Origin: Betaproteobacteria bacterium
GTDB taxonomy: Bacteria > Pseudomonadota > Gammaproteobacteria > Burkholderiales > SG8-41
Assembly: GCA_025356695.1 (NCBI GenBank)
Contig: JANXSE010000104.1
Span: 1 to 38,251, forward strand
Direction: 5' to 3'
Length of the DNA: 38,251 bases
In this document: piece by piece, positions 26,683 to 35,169 of the stretch
How the letters are laid out: every line of letters starts with the position of its first letter
Position numbering within the stretch: the stretch's first letter is position 1
Translations under genes and position numbers: made by a program
The notes under the pieces: generated by a model
Database searches by the model: none
What the model was told of the DNA's origin: nothing
What the model saw: the letters and a program-made list of their open reading frames with translations, nothing else

Positions 26683-27342
26683 TTGAAGAAGTATTTCATT
26701 ACAGGTTTGCTGGTGTGGGTGCCGTTGGGCATCACGCTGTGGGTTTTGCACCTGCTCGTCACCAGCATGGACCAGACGCTGCTGTTGCTGCCCGAACGCT
26801 ACCAGACCGAGAGCCTCTTCGGCATTCATATTCCCGGTATGGGCGTACTGCTGTCGCTGCTGATCCTGTTCGGGACCGGCCTGATTACCGCCAATTTCAT
26901 CGGCCAGCGCCTGCTGCAATTCTGGGAATCGCTGCTCGGCCGCATTCCGGTCGTGAAGTCGATTTACAACAGCGTCAAGCAGGTTTCAGACACGCTGTTT
27001 TCGTCGAACGGCCACGCCTTCCGCCAGGCCCTGCTGGTGCAGTATCCGCGCGAAGGATCGTGGACGATCGCTTTTCTGACCGGGCGTCCCGGTGGCGATG
27101 TGGTCAATCATTTGCAGGGCGATTACGTCAGCATCTACGTGCCGACGACGCCGAATCCGACCTCGGGTTTTTTTCTGATGATGCCGCAGAAAGATGTCAT
27201 CGTGCTCGATATGAGCGTTGACGAGGCGTTGAAGTACATCATCTCGATGGGGGTTGTGGCACCCGGCAATAACGCCCGTAGCAGCGGTGGCGGTGCATTG
27301 CCCAAAACGGTTGCGCTGCAAAAGCAGGCAGTCAACCAGTAA
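26683..27342 (+). CDS. DUF502 membrane protein
   Basis: This is a 219-residue protein beginning at TTG 26683 ([20 protein letters not shown]), which matches the usual N-terminus of the family; GGGG lies 7 nt upstream. There are two transmembrane helices (about residues 4-27 and 53-75), followed by the family stretch [16 protein letters not shown] and a soluble beta-rich domain with [10 protein letters not shown] and [19 protein letters not shown]502 proteins are widespread and of unproven role. It lies between the zinc ribbon gene and aspS, with 47 nt before aspS, and probably shares their transcript. Confidence 0.94.
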   Translation: MKKYFITGLLVWVPLGITLWVLHLLVTSMDQTLLLLPERYQTESLFGIHIPGMGVLLSLLILFGTGLITANFIGQRLLQFWESLLGRIPVVKSIYNSVKQVSDTLFSSNGHAFRQALLVQYPREGSWTIAFLTGRPGGDVVNHLQGDYVSIYVPTTPNPTSGFFLMMPQKDVIVLDMSVDEALKYIISMGVVAPGNNARSSGGGALPKTVALQKQAVNQ

Positions 27343-27389
27343 CGCAGCATCCGCTGCACAACATTATTTTTCTAAAGCCGGTCTTTATT

Positions 27390-29168
27390 ATGCGTAGCGA
27401 TTACTGCGGTTCCATCAACCGTGCGCACCTGCAACAAACCGTCACCGTGTTCGGCTGGGTGCACCGCCGCCGCGATCACGGTGGCGTCATCTTCATCGAC
27501 CTGCGCGACCGCGCCGGTCTTCTGCAGGTGGTGTGCGATCCCGATTATCCGGCCACCTTCAAAACCGCCGAGACGCTGCGCAATGAATTCGTCGTGCGTG
27601 TCACCGGCAAGGTACGGCTGCGTCCCGCGGGCACCGTCAACACCAATCTGGTCGGCGGCGAGATCGAAGTATTGGCCGATGAAATCGAAATTCTGAATCC
27701 GTCGCTGACGCCGCCGTTCATGATGGACGACGAGCAGATTTCAGAAAACATCCGCCTCGAATACCGCTTTCTCGACCTGCGTCGTCCGCAGATGCAGAAA
27801 AACCTGCGCATGCGTCATCGTGCCGCCATGTCGGCGCGAGAATATCTCGACAAGCTTGGCTTCATCGACATCGAGACGCCGATGCTCTACAAGTCGACGC
27901 CGGAGGGCGCGCGCGAATTTCTGGTGCCTTCGCGCATTCACGACGGATTTTTCTACGCGTTGCCGCAGTCGCCGCAGTTGTTCAAGCAGCTGCTGATGGT
28001 TTCGGGCTTCGATCGTTATTATCAGATCGTCAAATGTTTTCGCGACGAAGACCTGCGCGCAGACCGTCAGCCCGAATTCACGCAGATCGATATCGAAACC
28101 TCGTTTCTCAACGAGCGCGAAATCCAGGACATCATGGAAGGCCTTGTGCGCCATATGTTCAAGCAGACGCTCGACGTCGAGCTCGGTGTGTTTCCGCGCA
28201 TCGCCTACGCCGAGGCGATGGCGCGTTACGGTTCGGACAAACCCGATCTGCGAGTCAAACTGGAACTGACCGACTTGACGGACCTGATGAAGACGGTCGA
28301 TTTCAAAGTCTTCAAGCAGGCCGCATCGTTGAAGGACGGTCGTGTCGCCGCCATGCGCGTGCCGGGTGGTGCCGCGTTGTCGCGCAAGGAAATCGACGAC
28401 TACACCACCTTCGTCGCGATTTACGGCGCCAAGGGGCTGGCCTACATCAAGGTCAACGATGTGACCAAACTGAATGATGAGGGCCTGCAGTCGCCGATCG
28501 TCAAGTTCATGACGCCGGAAGTGCTCGGTGAAATCCTGCGCCGCACCGGTGCCGCTAACGGCGACCTGATTTTCTTCGGCGCCGACCGCGCCAAGGTGGT
28601 CAACGATGCGCTTGGCGCTTTGCGCGTCAAGGTCGGTCACGAAAAGGGGCACGCCGAGGCGGGCTGGCGCCCGGTCTGGGTGGTCGATTTTCCGGCTTTC
28701 GAATACGACGAAGAAGCCAAACGCTGGAATGCGGCTCACCATCCGTTTACTTCGCCGAAAGACGAGCACGTCGAATTCCTCTCGACCGATCCGGGCAGGG
28801 TGCAGGCCAAAGCTTATGACGTGGCGCTCAACGGCTGGGAAATCGGCGGCGGTTCGGTGCGGATCCATCGTGCTGAAGTGCAGGCGAAGATATTCGAGGT
28901 GCTCGGCATCACGCCGGAAGACGCGCGCGCCAAATTCGGTTTTCTGCTCGATGCGCTGCAGTACGGCGCGCCGCCGCACGGCGGTATCGCCTTCGGTCTC
29001 GATCGTCTCGTCACGCTGATGGCGGGTGCGGATTCGATCCGCGAAGTCATCGCCTTCCCGAAAACGCAGCGCGGCCAGGACCTGATGGTCAACGCGCCGA
29101 GCGCGGTGACGGAAACGCAGTTGCGCGAGCTGCACATCCGTTTGCGCCGTCAGGAACCGACAGCCTGA
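27390..29168 (+). CDS. aspS: aspartyl-tRNA synthetase, probably non-discriminating
   Basis: This is a 592-residue class II synthetase of bacterial type. The N-terminal OB domain binds the anticodon ([19 protein letters not shown]). The catalytic core has motif 2 as [16 protein letters not shown] and motif 3 as [15 protein letters not shown], with the bacterial insertion domain between them. His30 (in RRRDHGG) and Gly81 are the residues that in Pseudomonas mark enzymes charging both tRNA-Asp and tRNA-Asn, while E. coli has Leu and Lys at these places. So Asp-tRNA-Asn is likely made and then amidated by GatCAB, which is inference. Only a weak ribosome site precedes ATG 27390. Confidence 0.98.
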   Translation: MRSDYCGSINRAHLQQTVTVFGWVHRRRDHGGVIFIDLRDRAGLLQVVCDPDYPATFKTAETLRNEFVVRVTGKVRLRPAGTVNTNLVGGEIEVLADEIEILNPSLTPPFMMDDEQISENIRLEYRFLDLRRPQMQKNLRMRHRAAMSAREYLDKLGFIDIETPMLYKSTPEGAREFLVPSRIHDGFFYALPQSPQLFKQLLMVSGFDRYYQIVKCFRDEDLRADRQPEFTQIDIETSFLNEREIQDIMEGLVRHMFKQTLDVELGVFPRIAYAEAMARYGSDKPDLRVKLELTDLTDLMKTVDFKVFKQAASLKDGRVAAMRVPGGAALSRKEIDDYTTFVAIYGAKGLAYIKVNDVTKLNDEGLQSPIVKFMTPEVLGEILRRTGAANGDLIFFGADRAKVVNDALGALRVKVGHEKGHAEAGWRPVWVVDFPAFEYDEEAKRWNAAHHPFTSPKDEHVEFLSTDPGRVQAKAYDVALNGWEIGGGSVRIHRAEVQAKIFEVLGITPEDARAKFGFLLDALQYGAPPHGGIAFGLDRLVTLMAGADSIREVIAFPKTQRGQDLMVNAPSAVTETQLRELHIRLRRQEPTA

Positions 29169-29206
29169 TCTGCCGCGGCCTGCAGTGCCGCTGATCGCTA
29201 CATTTC

Positions 29207-29581
29207 ATGATGCTGCGAATTAATCGGTGGTCAGGGCTGTTGCTGGCGGCGGTCTTGCTGCTGCCACAGTCCGCCTTTGCGCGAAACGATGCGCCGCCGG
29301 TTGTTCGCGAAGTTGCATTCGCGGCACTGCCCGCCGAAGCACGCCGGACCGTGGAGTTGATCAAGCATGGCGGGCCTTATCCGTTTCAGCGCGACGGCGT
29401 GGTGTTCGGTAACTACGAACGTGTGCTGCCGTTGCGCCAGCGCGGCTACTACCGTGAATACACCGTGCCCACGCCGGGCGCCTCGAATCGAGGCGCGCGT
29501 CGTATCATTGCCGGCGGCGGCACCGCGGAGTTCTATTACACTGCGGACCATTACCGCAGTTTCCAACGCGTGCGCGAATGA
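29207..29581 (+). CDS. secreted guanyl-specific ribonuclease (RNase Sa/barnase family)
   Basis: This is a 124-residue protein with a signal peptide (hydrophobic residues 11-23, cleavage near AFA before RND). The mature domain aligns closely with Streptomyces RNase Sa: QRDGVVFGNYERVLP, YYREYTVPTPGA, RGARRIIAGG and YYTADHYRSF. Catalytic residues are all present with the same spacing: Glu71 (Glu41 of RNase Sa), Glu84 (Glu54, general base), Arg95 and Arg99 (Arg65, Arg69) and His115 (His85, general acid). The disulfide cysteines of RNase Sa are absent. It cleaves RNA 3' of guanosine. Its stop overlaps the start of a barstar-like gene (ATGA at 29578-29581). ATG 29207 or 29210 could start it; no strong ribosome site is seen. 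Confidence 0.93.
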   Translation: MMLRINRWSGLLLAAVLLLPQSAFARNDAPPVVREVAFAALPAEARRTVELIKHGGPYPFQRDGVVFGNYERVLPLRQRGYYREYTVPTPGASNRGARRIIAGGGTAEFYYTADHYRSFQRVRE

Positions 29582-30012
29582 GTCACATACCTGCATTTCA
29601 TTTCGAGGCAAAACACAACGGCATTTACCGCGCGTCGTCGCCGCTGCCGGCATGGCGCACCCGTGCGGCGGCGCAGGGCCTGGCATGGTGCGAGCTTGAC
29701 CTTGCCGGTGTGGCGACCAAGCACGGGTTTCTCGATCGTTGTGCAGCGGTCCTGCAATTTCCCCCCGGCTTCGGCGGTAATTGGGACGCGCTGGCCGATA
29801 GTCTGGAAGATCTGTCCTGGCAGCCTGTTGCGGGGGCGGTAATTCTCTGGGAAAACGCCGGCGCTTTTGCAAAAGAGGCGGATTTCGCCACGGCCCTTGA
29901 AATCTTCGCCGCCGCCGCCAGTTACTGGAAACAGAAGTCGAGTGTTTTTCTGGTGCTGATGGAGGAGGGCGTTCACGGCCGGCAGACGTTGCCGGAGTGG
30001 CCGCCACAATGA
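29578..30012 (+). CDS. barstar-family ribonuclease inhibitor
   Basis: This is a 144-residue cytoplasmic protein. The barstar core is clear: a strand with LAWCELDLAG, then helix FPPGFGGNWDALADSLEDLSW, in which Asp70 and Asp74 take the places of barstar Asp35 and Asp39, the residues that plug the RNase active site. A further strand (VAGAVILWEN) and a helix-strand end (SSVFLVLMEE) complete the fold. It is longer than barstar (about 90 residues) by an N-terminal segment of about 30 residues. It starts in ATGA overlap with the RNase gene and ends in ATGA overlap with nudB (30009-30012), so all three are translationally coupled. The role is protection of the producer from its own RNase before export. 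Confidence 0.92.
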   Translation: MSHIPAFHFEAKHNGIYRASSPLPAWRTRAAAQGLAWCELDLAGVATKHGFLDRCAAVLQFPPGFGGNWDALADSLEDLSWQPVAGAVILWENAGAFAKEADFATALEIFAAAASYWKQKSSVFLVLMEEGVHGRQTLPEWPPQ

Positions 30013-30458
30013 CGCAGCAATACAAGATCCCGGTTTCGGTGCTGGTGGTGATCCACAGCGCCGACCTGCAGGTGTTGCTGCTTGAGCGCGCCGACCGTTC
30101 GGGTTTCTGGCAGTCGGTGACGGGTAGCCGCGATCCCGATGAGGTGTTGCTTGCCGCAACGGCGCGGCGCGAGGTGATGGAAGAAACCGGCATTGATGCC
30201 GCCGAATTCGAACTGCGTGACTGGCAGAAGCAGAATCAGTACGAGATCTACCAGCATTGGCGCGGCCGTTACGCGCCCGGCGTGACGCACAACACAGAGC
30301 ATGTGTTCAGCTTGTGTTTGCCGGCGCCACGGCCGGTGGTTTTGGCGCCGCGTGAGCATCTGCACTACGAATGGCTGCCGTGGCGCGATGCAGCAGACAA
30401 GGTCTTTTCGTGGAGCAATGCCGAGGCAATCCGTGAACTGCCGGCGCGCACGGTTTAG
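30009..30458 (+). CDS. nudB: NudB-type Nudix hydrolase (dihydroneopterin triphosphate diphosphatase)
   Basis: This is a 149-residue Nudix enzyme. The start ATG 30009 overlaps the stop of the barstar gene. The Nudix region is GSRDPDEVLLAATARREV followed by MEETGI, which contains REVMEETG as in the consensus but has eight rather than seven residues between the first Glu and the Arg; related NudB proteins also vary here. SGFWQSVTGS before it and HNTEHVFSLCLP after it match the NudB family, which removes pyrophosphate from dihydroneopterin triphosphate in folate synthesis. The location after aspS is the common one in betaproteobacteria, apart from the intervening RNase-barstar pair. It is cytoplasmic. 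Confidence 0.92.
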   Translation: MTQQYKIPVSVLVVIHSADLQVLLLERADRSGFWQSVTGSRDPDEVLLAATARREVMEETGIDAAEFELRDWQKQNQYEIYQHWRGRYAPGVTHNTEHVFSLCLPAPRPVVLAPREHLHYEWLPWRDAADKVFSWSNAEAIRELPARTV

Positions 30459-30557
30459 GTGATTACCCCTCTTATCGCCGCGTGTAATACGGTTTCAGGG
30501 TGGAATTTTCGTCATATTGTGGTAATGTTTTAGGCCTTTTATCGCGGGTGTACCGGG

Positions 30558-31655
30558 ATGCCAACCGCTGCAATTGCATTTGACCGTTTTAAACCGCTGC
30601 ACGATGATGCGTGCGAGAGCCGCATCATTGCGGCCAAGGCCGCGCTCGGCAAGCGCGCGGTCATCCTCGGCCATCATTATCAGCGCGCCGACGTCTATAA
30701 ACACGCCGACCTGTCGGGCGACTCGCTGGGGCTGTCGAAGCTGGCCACGCAGACGGATGCCGAGTACATCGTTTTCTGCGGCGTGCATTTCATGGCCGAA
30801 GTCGCCGATATTCTGTCGCGCCCCGAGCAGACTGCGATATTGCCGGACATGAGTGCCGGTTGTTCGATGGCCGACATGGCCAGCCTTGCCAAGGTCGAGC
30901 GCGTATGGCGCGAAATCGGCAGCGTGCTTGATCCCGACGAACACGTCACGCCGATTACCTATATTAATTCCGCCGCCGATCTGAAGGCGTTTTGCGGCGA
31001 GCACGGCGGCATTGTCTGCACCTCGAGTAACGCGCAGTCGATTCTGAACTGGGCGTTTGAGCGCCGTGAAAAAGTGCTGTTCTTCCCCGATCAGCACCTC
31101 GGCCGCTGGAGCGGCTACATGAACGGCATCAAACCGGACGAAATGCTGGTGTGGGATTTCGACGAGCCGCTTGGCGGTTTGACGGCGGAACAGATCCGCA
31201 AGGCAAAAGTGCTGCTGTGGAAGGGGCATTGCTCGGTGCACCAGATGTTCCAGGCCCAGCATATTCTGAATTTCCGCAGCCAGTATCCGGACGGCATGGT
31301 CATTTCGCATCCGGAATGCAATTTCGAAGTGTGCAAGCTGTCGGATTATGTCGGTTCCACCGATTTCATTCTAAAAACGCTGAAGGAAGCGAAGCCCGGC
31401 ACGCGCTGGCTGGTCGGTACCGAACTGAATCTGGTCAACCGCATGGCCGAACAGTTGAAGCCCGAGGGCAAGATTGTGCAGTTCATGGCGCCGACGGTGT
31501 GCATGTGTTCGACCATGGCGCGCATCGATCCGCAGCATCTGGCGTGGACGCTCGAAAATCTGGTCGAGGGCCGGGTCGTCAACCCGATCCGCGTGCCCGC
31601 GCGCGAAGCCGAACTTGCCCGCACTGCGCTCAAACGCATGCTCGACGTGGTCTGA
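30558..31655 (+). CDS. nadA: quinolinate synthase
   Basis: This is a 365-residue iron-sulfur enzyme of NAD synthesis. It condenses iminoaspartate with dihydroxyacetone phosphate to quinolinate. Family motifs are LGHHYQRADVYKHAD, DMSAGCSMADM, WKGHCSVHQMF and CMCSTM. The three ligands of the [4Fe-4S] cluster are expected at Cys102, Cys225 and Cys317. The length is normal. TAATGT at 30523-30528 may be a -10 element; the ribosome site is weak. The usual partners nadB and nadC are not in the window. It is cytoplasmic and oxygen-sensitive. Confidence 0.97.
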   Translation: MPTAAIAFDRFKPLHDDACESRIIAAKAALGKRAVILGHHYQRADVYKHADLSGDSLGLSKLATQTDAEYIVFCGVHFMAEVADILSRPEQTAILPDMSAGCSMADMASLAKVERVWREIGSVLDPDEHVTPITYINSAADLKAFCGEHGGIVCTSSNAQSILNWAFERREKVLFFPDQHLGRWSGYMNGIKPDEMLVWDFDEPLGGLTAEQIRKAKVLLWKGHCSVHQMFQAQHILNFRSQYPDGMVISHPECNFEVCKLSDYVGSTDFILKTLKEAKPGTRWLVGTELNLVNRMAEQLKPEGKIVQFMAPTVCMCSTMARIDPQHLAWTLENLVEGRVVNPIRVPAREAELARTALKRMLDVV

Positions 31656-31670
31656 CGCTTGCATCAGGCG

Positions 31671-32246
31671 ATGCGGCGTCGCCTGCTGCAGCTTTCGCTG
31701 GTTTTTTTTCTGGCACCGTCTTTCGCGACGGGCGCCGCTCCCGACGTTCAACTTGACCGCAACGGCAGCCGCTTTGCCGTGCGCAGCGAGTCCTATGTCG
31801 CGGCCAGCGCGGCGGTCGCCTGGCAGGTGTTGAGCGATTACGATCATCTGGCCGAGTTCGTTCCCGACCTGCGTGTCAGCCGTGTCATCAGCGCGCCGGG
31901 GCAACCCCTGCTCGTCGAGCAAAGCGGCGAGGCCGGGTTTCTGGTTTTCAGATTTTCTGTCGATGTCGTGCTGGAAATCGAGGAGGCAGCGCCGCAACGG
32001 CTGGGATTTCGCGCGATTCGCGGTAACATGCGCAGCATGCAGGGCGAATGGCGTATCGAGCCTTCCGCGCCCGGCATCAGGCTCGTTTACACGGCGGATC
32101 TGGAGCCTTCGTTCTGGGTGCCGCCGTTGCTCGGGCCGGCGGTGATGCGGCGCGATATCGCCGCTCAGATCGGGGGCGTGGTGCGGGAAATCGAACGGCG
32201 GCAGACCGCGCTAACGTCACAATCAACAACGCAACCTGAAAAATGA
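31671..32246 (+). CDS. exported SRPBCC (START-like) family protein
   Basis: This is a 191-residue protein from ATG 31671; TTG 31659 is an alternative. A signal peptide (MRRRLLQLSLVFFLAPSFA) ends near ATGAA. The mature part has the helix-grip pattern of SRPBCC/polyketide-cyclase-like proteins: YVAASAAVAWQVLSDYDHLA, then FVPDLRVSRVI, and a C-terminal helix (MRRDIAAQIGGVVREIERRQ). Such domains bind hydrophobic ligands, for example lipids or quinones. The stop overlaps the start of the endonuclease/phosphatase gene as ATGA at 32243. The coupling to two genes of likely lipid context suggests an envelope-lipid role, which is inference. Confidence 0.83.
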   Translation: MRRRLLQLSLVFFLAPSFATGAAPDVQLDRNGSRFAVRSESYVAASAAVAWQVLSDYDHLAEFVPDLRVSRVISAPGQPLLVEQSGEAGFLVFRFSVDVVLEIEEAAPQRLGFRAIRGNMRSMQGEWRIEPSAPGIRLVYTADLEPSFWVPPLLGPAVMRRDIAAQIGGVVREIERRQTALTSQSTTQPEK

Positions 32247-32995
32247 GCGATACGCTGCACGTAGCCACCTACAACATTCACAAGGGTTTTTCGTTCTTCC
32301 GGCGGCGCATGGTTATCCATGACGTGCGCGAGCATCTGCGGCTGCTCAACGCCGACCTTGTTTTTTTGCAGGAGGTGCAGGGCAACCACTCGAAACATGC
32401 GCGGCGTTTTTACAACTGGCCGGCACAGCCGCAAACCGAGTTTCTGGCCGATTCGGTGTGGACAGATTTCGCCTATGGCCGCAACGCGGTCTACGACGAC
32501 GGCCATCACGGTAACGCCATCCTCAGCCGCTTTCCGATTGTGCGCTGGGACAATCAGGATATCTCCGCGCACCGTTTCGAGAGCCGCGGGCTTTTGCATT
32601 GCGAGATCGAGGTGCCGGGCTGGGACCAGCTGCTGCATTGCGTTTGCGTACATCTCGCACTGACCGCCGGACACCGCAACCGCCAGATGCGTCTCCTGCA
32701 GACTCGCATCGAGCAGCTGGTGCCGCGGTCTGCGCCCTTGATCATCGCCGGTGATTTCAACGACTGGACGCAGAATGCGCAGCAGGGCCTGGCGCGCGCG
32801 CTTGAGTTGCGCGAGGCATTTGAAACGGCGCACGGCCGCCCGGCGCGCAGTTTTCCCGCCGCGCTGCCGCTGCTGCAGCTCGACCGTATTTACGTGCGCG
32901 GATTCAGTGTGCAGGACGCGCGTGTGCATCACGGCCATCCATGGGCGCGCATCTCGGACCACGCAGCACTGACCTCGACGCTGAAGCGCTTATGA
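32243..32995 (+). CDS. endonuclease/exonuclease/phosphatase family protein
   Basis: This is a 250-residue protein of the DNase I-like superfamily. Motifs in order are VATYNIHKGF (metal-binding Asn), FLQEVQG (metal-binding Glu), the HHGNAILSRFPI stretch, AGDFNDW (Asp and Asn) and ARISDHAALTSTL (catalytic Asp-His). All the active-site residues are present. Members hydrolyse phosphodiester or phosphomonoester bonds in nucleic acids, lipids or sugars. In betaproteobacteria and enterics a homologue (YbhP) lies beside clsB, which favours a phospholipid-related substrate. ATGA overlaps join it to the SRPBCC gene upstream and clsB downstream. It has no signal peptide. Confidence 0.93.
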   Translation: MSDTLHVATYNIHKGFSFFRRRMVIHDVREHLRLLNADLVFLQEVQGNHSKHARRFYNWPAQPQTEFLADSVWTDFAYGRNAVYDDGHHGNAILSRFPIVRWDNQDISAHRFESRGLLHCEIEVPGWDQLLHCVCVHLALTAGHRNRQMRLLQTRIEQLVPRSAPLIIAGDFNDWTQNAQQGLARALELREAFETAHGRPARSFPAALPLLQLDRIYVRGFSVQDARVHHGHPWARISDHAALTSTLKRL

Positions 32996-34164
32996 ACGAA
33001 TTCGTGCCCGGCAACCGGATTCACCTGCTGCGTACCGGCAGCGAATATTTTCCTGCGCTGACGGCGGCGATTGACGCTGCGCAGCGGCAAATTCAGGTTG
33101 AAACGTACATATTCGAAGCAGACGCCACCGGACAAGCGATCGCAGCGGCCCTGTCCCGTGCTGCTGCGCGTGGCGTCGCCACGCATGTGCTGATCGATGG
33201 TTTCGGTTCGAAAGATCTGGCGGCCGGACTGATTGATGAAATGCGCGCGGCGGGCGTGCGACTGCTCAAATTCCGCCCCGAGATTTCGCCGTGGACGCTG
33301 AAACGGCAGCGCCTGCGCCGGCTGCATCGCAAGGTCGCCGTGATTGACGGCCGCATTGCTTTTGTCGGCGGCATCAACGTCATTGACGACATGCATACGC
33401 CGGGGCAGATTCCGCCGCGTTTCGATTATGCAGTCGAGATCGAAGGGCCGCTGCTGGCCGACATCCACCGTTCGGTGATCAAGCTGTGGAATTACGTGAG
33501 CTGGACACAACTGCGCAAGCGGAGAATGCATGTCGATGTCGCAACCGCGGTGAGCGTGCCCTGCGGCAACCAGCGCGCGGCCTTTGTGGTTCGCGACAAT
33601 CTGCGTCATCGCAACGATATCGAAAACGCTTACCTTGAGGCGATCGCAGGCGCGCGCAGCGAGATCGTGATTGCCTGCGCCTATTTTTTCCCCGGCCGCA
33701 CCTTCCGTCGTGCCCTGATCGACGCGGCGGCGCGCGGCGTGCGTGTCGTGCTTTTGTTGCAGGGGCGCGTCGAATACATGTTGCTGCATTACGCGTCGCG
33801 CGCGTTATATGTGCATTTTCTGAACGCTGGCGTCGAGATCTTCGAATATCACCGCAGTTTCCTGCACGCCAAGGTTGCGGTGATCGATCACCGCTGGGCA
33901 ACGGTCGGCTCGTCGAATATCGATCCAATGAGCCTGTTGCTGGCGCGTGAAGCCAATGTGATGATCGACGACGAGGCGTTCGCGCGCGAGTTGCGTTTGA
34001 GCCTGAACGAGGCGATGGTATCCGGCGCGCAACCGGTGCTGCGCACACACTGGGAGCGGCAGTCGCACACGCTGCCGATGCGGGTGATGACCTGGCTGTG
34101 TTACGGGCTGGTGCGTTTCCTCAGCGGCTGGTCGTCCTACGGGCGCGCGCGCGAGTTTCAATGA
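32992..34164 (+). CDS. clsB: cardiolipin synthase B (phospholipase D family)
   Basis: This is a 390-residue protein starting at ATG 32992, inside the stop of the preceding gene. It contains two HKD motifs: LHRKVAVIDGRIAFVGGINV in the first half and LHAKVAVIDHRWATVGSSNI in the second, both with the full HxKxxxxD pattern. The N-terminus lacks the paired membrane helices of ClsA, which together with the length and the neighbouring endonuclease/phosphatase gene points to ClsB. ClsB joins phospholipids to make cardiolipin at the inner membrane and can also make phosphatidylglycerol. A hairpin begins 4 nt after the stop. Confidence 0.93.
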   Translation: MNEFVPGNRIHLLRTGSEYFPALTAAIDAAQRQIQVETYIFEADATGQAIAAALSRAAARGVATHVLIDGFGSKDLAAGLIDEMRAAGVRLLKFRPEISPWTLKRQRLRRLHRKVAVIDGRIAFVGGINVIDDMHTPGQIPPRFDYAVEIEGPLLADIHRSVIKLWNYVSWTQLRKRRMHVDVATAVSVPCGNQRAAFVVRDNLRHRNDIENAYLEAIAGARSEIVIACAYFFPGRTFRRALIDAAARGVRVVLLLQGRVEYMLLHYASRALYVHFLNAGVEIFEYHRSFLHAKVAVIDHRWATVGSSNIDPMSLLLAREANVMIDDEAFARELRLSLNEAMVSGAQPVLRTHWERQSHTLPMRVMTWLCYGLVRFLSGWSSYGRAREFQ

Positions 34165-34167
34165 AAA

Positions 34168-34191
34168 TCGCCCGCCCTTGCGGGCGGGCGA
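34168..34191. terminator. hairpin terminator between clsB and the glycine-zipper gene
   Basis: TCGCCCGCCC pairs perfectly with GGGCGGGCGA (10 bp) around TTGC. On the minus strand it is followed by TTTT, so it best serves the glycine-zipper gene; on the plus strand it follows the clsB stop without a T run. Confidence 0.7.
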
Positions 34192-34220
34192 AGCGGACGC
34201 AGGGGAACGTCCGCAGGGGG

Positions 34221-34958
34221 TCAGTAACGGTAGTTGTTATTCGCGTTGTTCGGTGCCGGCGCATAGTCCGCGCCATTCGATGACGTGCGGTCGCGGCGGT
34301 ATTCGCGGTCTGATACGGGGGCGCCGTCGTCGATGATGCCGAAGCCAACCTTGACGGTGTTGCCCGGGTTGTACGGCAGCGTGGTCGTGACGTCGCGTCC
34401 GTTGAAGCGGTAGACGACGTTGTAGCCCTTGATCATTTCACGCGACGATTCGACGGTGCGGCAGCGTTGTGCGGCCTGCCCGGCGCTCGCGGTCCGGGCG
34501 CCGATGCGATCGCCGGCCATGGTGCCGGCAATCGTGCCCGCCGTGGTGGCCGCACCGTTGCCGCGGCCATTGCCGACCTGGTTGCCGAGGACACCGCCGG
34601 CGACGGCACCGACCGCGGCACCGGTGTAATTGCGGTTGGCATCCGGGTTGGCGACGGCGTCACCGGCCATGGTGCCGGCGGCGGCACCGACGGCAGTCGC
34701 CACATCGCGGCCGTTACCATGTCCGACCTGGCGCCCGATCAGGGCACCGGCGAGGCCGCCGAGTATCGGCGCGATGATGCCGCGTTCCTTGGGCGCGGGC
34801 GCCGCCGCGCTGTCGCACTCCTGGCGCGGTTCGGAGACGCGTTCGTAGATCGGCGTCGACGAAATCACCTGTGCCGAGTCAACGACCTCGCTGGCAGCAA
34901 AGGCGCCTGCACTGCACAGCGTAGCAACGAGCAGGGAAATGGTTTTGCGGCTGTTCAT
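34221..34958 (-). CDS. exported glycine-zipper protein with duplicated zipper
   Basis: This is a 245-residue protein with a signal peptide (to about residue 21, AFA before ASEVV). Two glycine-zipper segments follow: residues 60-100 (GGLAGALIGRQVGHGNG, GAAAGTMAGD) and 111-153 (GAVAGGVLGNQVGNGRGNG, GTIAGTMAGD). They match at an exact 50-residue offset, an internal duplication also visible in the DNA. The C-terminal part (165-210) has CRTVESSREMIKGYNVVYRF and a beta-rich segment found in SlyB/17-kDa-antigen-like proteins; the end is N/D/R-rich. There is no lipobox, so unlike SlyB it is not evidently a lipoprotein. Gly-zipper proteins sit in the envelope and support outer-membrane stability. GAGGAG precedes ATG 34958. 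Confidence 0.88.
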   Translation of the reverse strand: MNSRKTISLLVATLCSAGAFAASEVVDSAQVISSTPIYERVSEPRQECDSAAAPAPKERGIIAPILGGLAGALIGRQVGHGNGRDVATAVGAAAGTMAGDAVANPDANRNYTGAAVGAVAGGVLGNQVGNGRGNGAATTAGTIAGTMAGDRIGARTASAGQAAQRCRTVESSREMIKGYNVVYRFNGRDVTTTLPYNPGNTVKVGFGIIDDGAPVSDREYRRDRTSSNGADYAPAPNNANNNYRY

Positions 34959-35025
34959 GAGGGACTCCTCGAAAAATTCGGTCTCGGCTATTTGAACGCC
35001 GCACGCCGCCGCTTGTTGACGATCG

Positions 35026-35043
35026 TTACAAACTCTTACAAAC
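35026..35043. repeat. 10-bp-spaced direct repeat TTACAAAC, possible regulator site
   Basis: TTACAAAC occurs at 35026-35033 and again at 35036-35043, one helical turn apart, in the 211-nt gap between divergent genes. On the minus strand it reads GTTTGTAA twice. It lies just upstream of where a promoter for the glycine-zipper gene would be. This layout resembles OmpR/PhoP-family half sites, but the regulator is unknown. Confidence 0.45.
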
Positions 35044-35169
35044 CGCCGTTTTGCGGAATTGCCGTCCGCCGGGCGTGCCGGCCCGGTTGTGACCGCGTGT
35101 TACGATAGTGGCGAGAAAACACTCATCTTTAACCGCCGCGGCCCTGACCGCGTGCTCAGACCGGATTCC

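Noticed and set aside
27741..29135. 464-residue minus-strand frame opposite aspS
   Set aside because: It is a composition-driven shadow of aspS, with no domain and no ribosome site of note.
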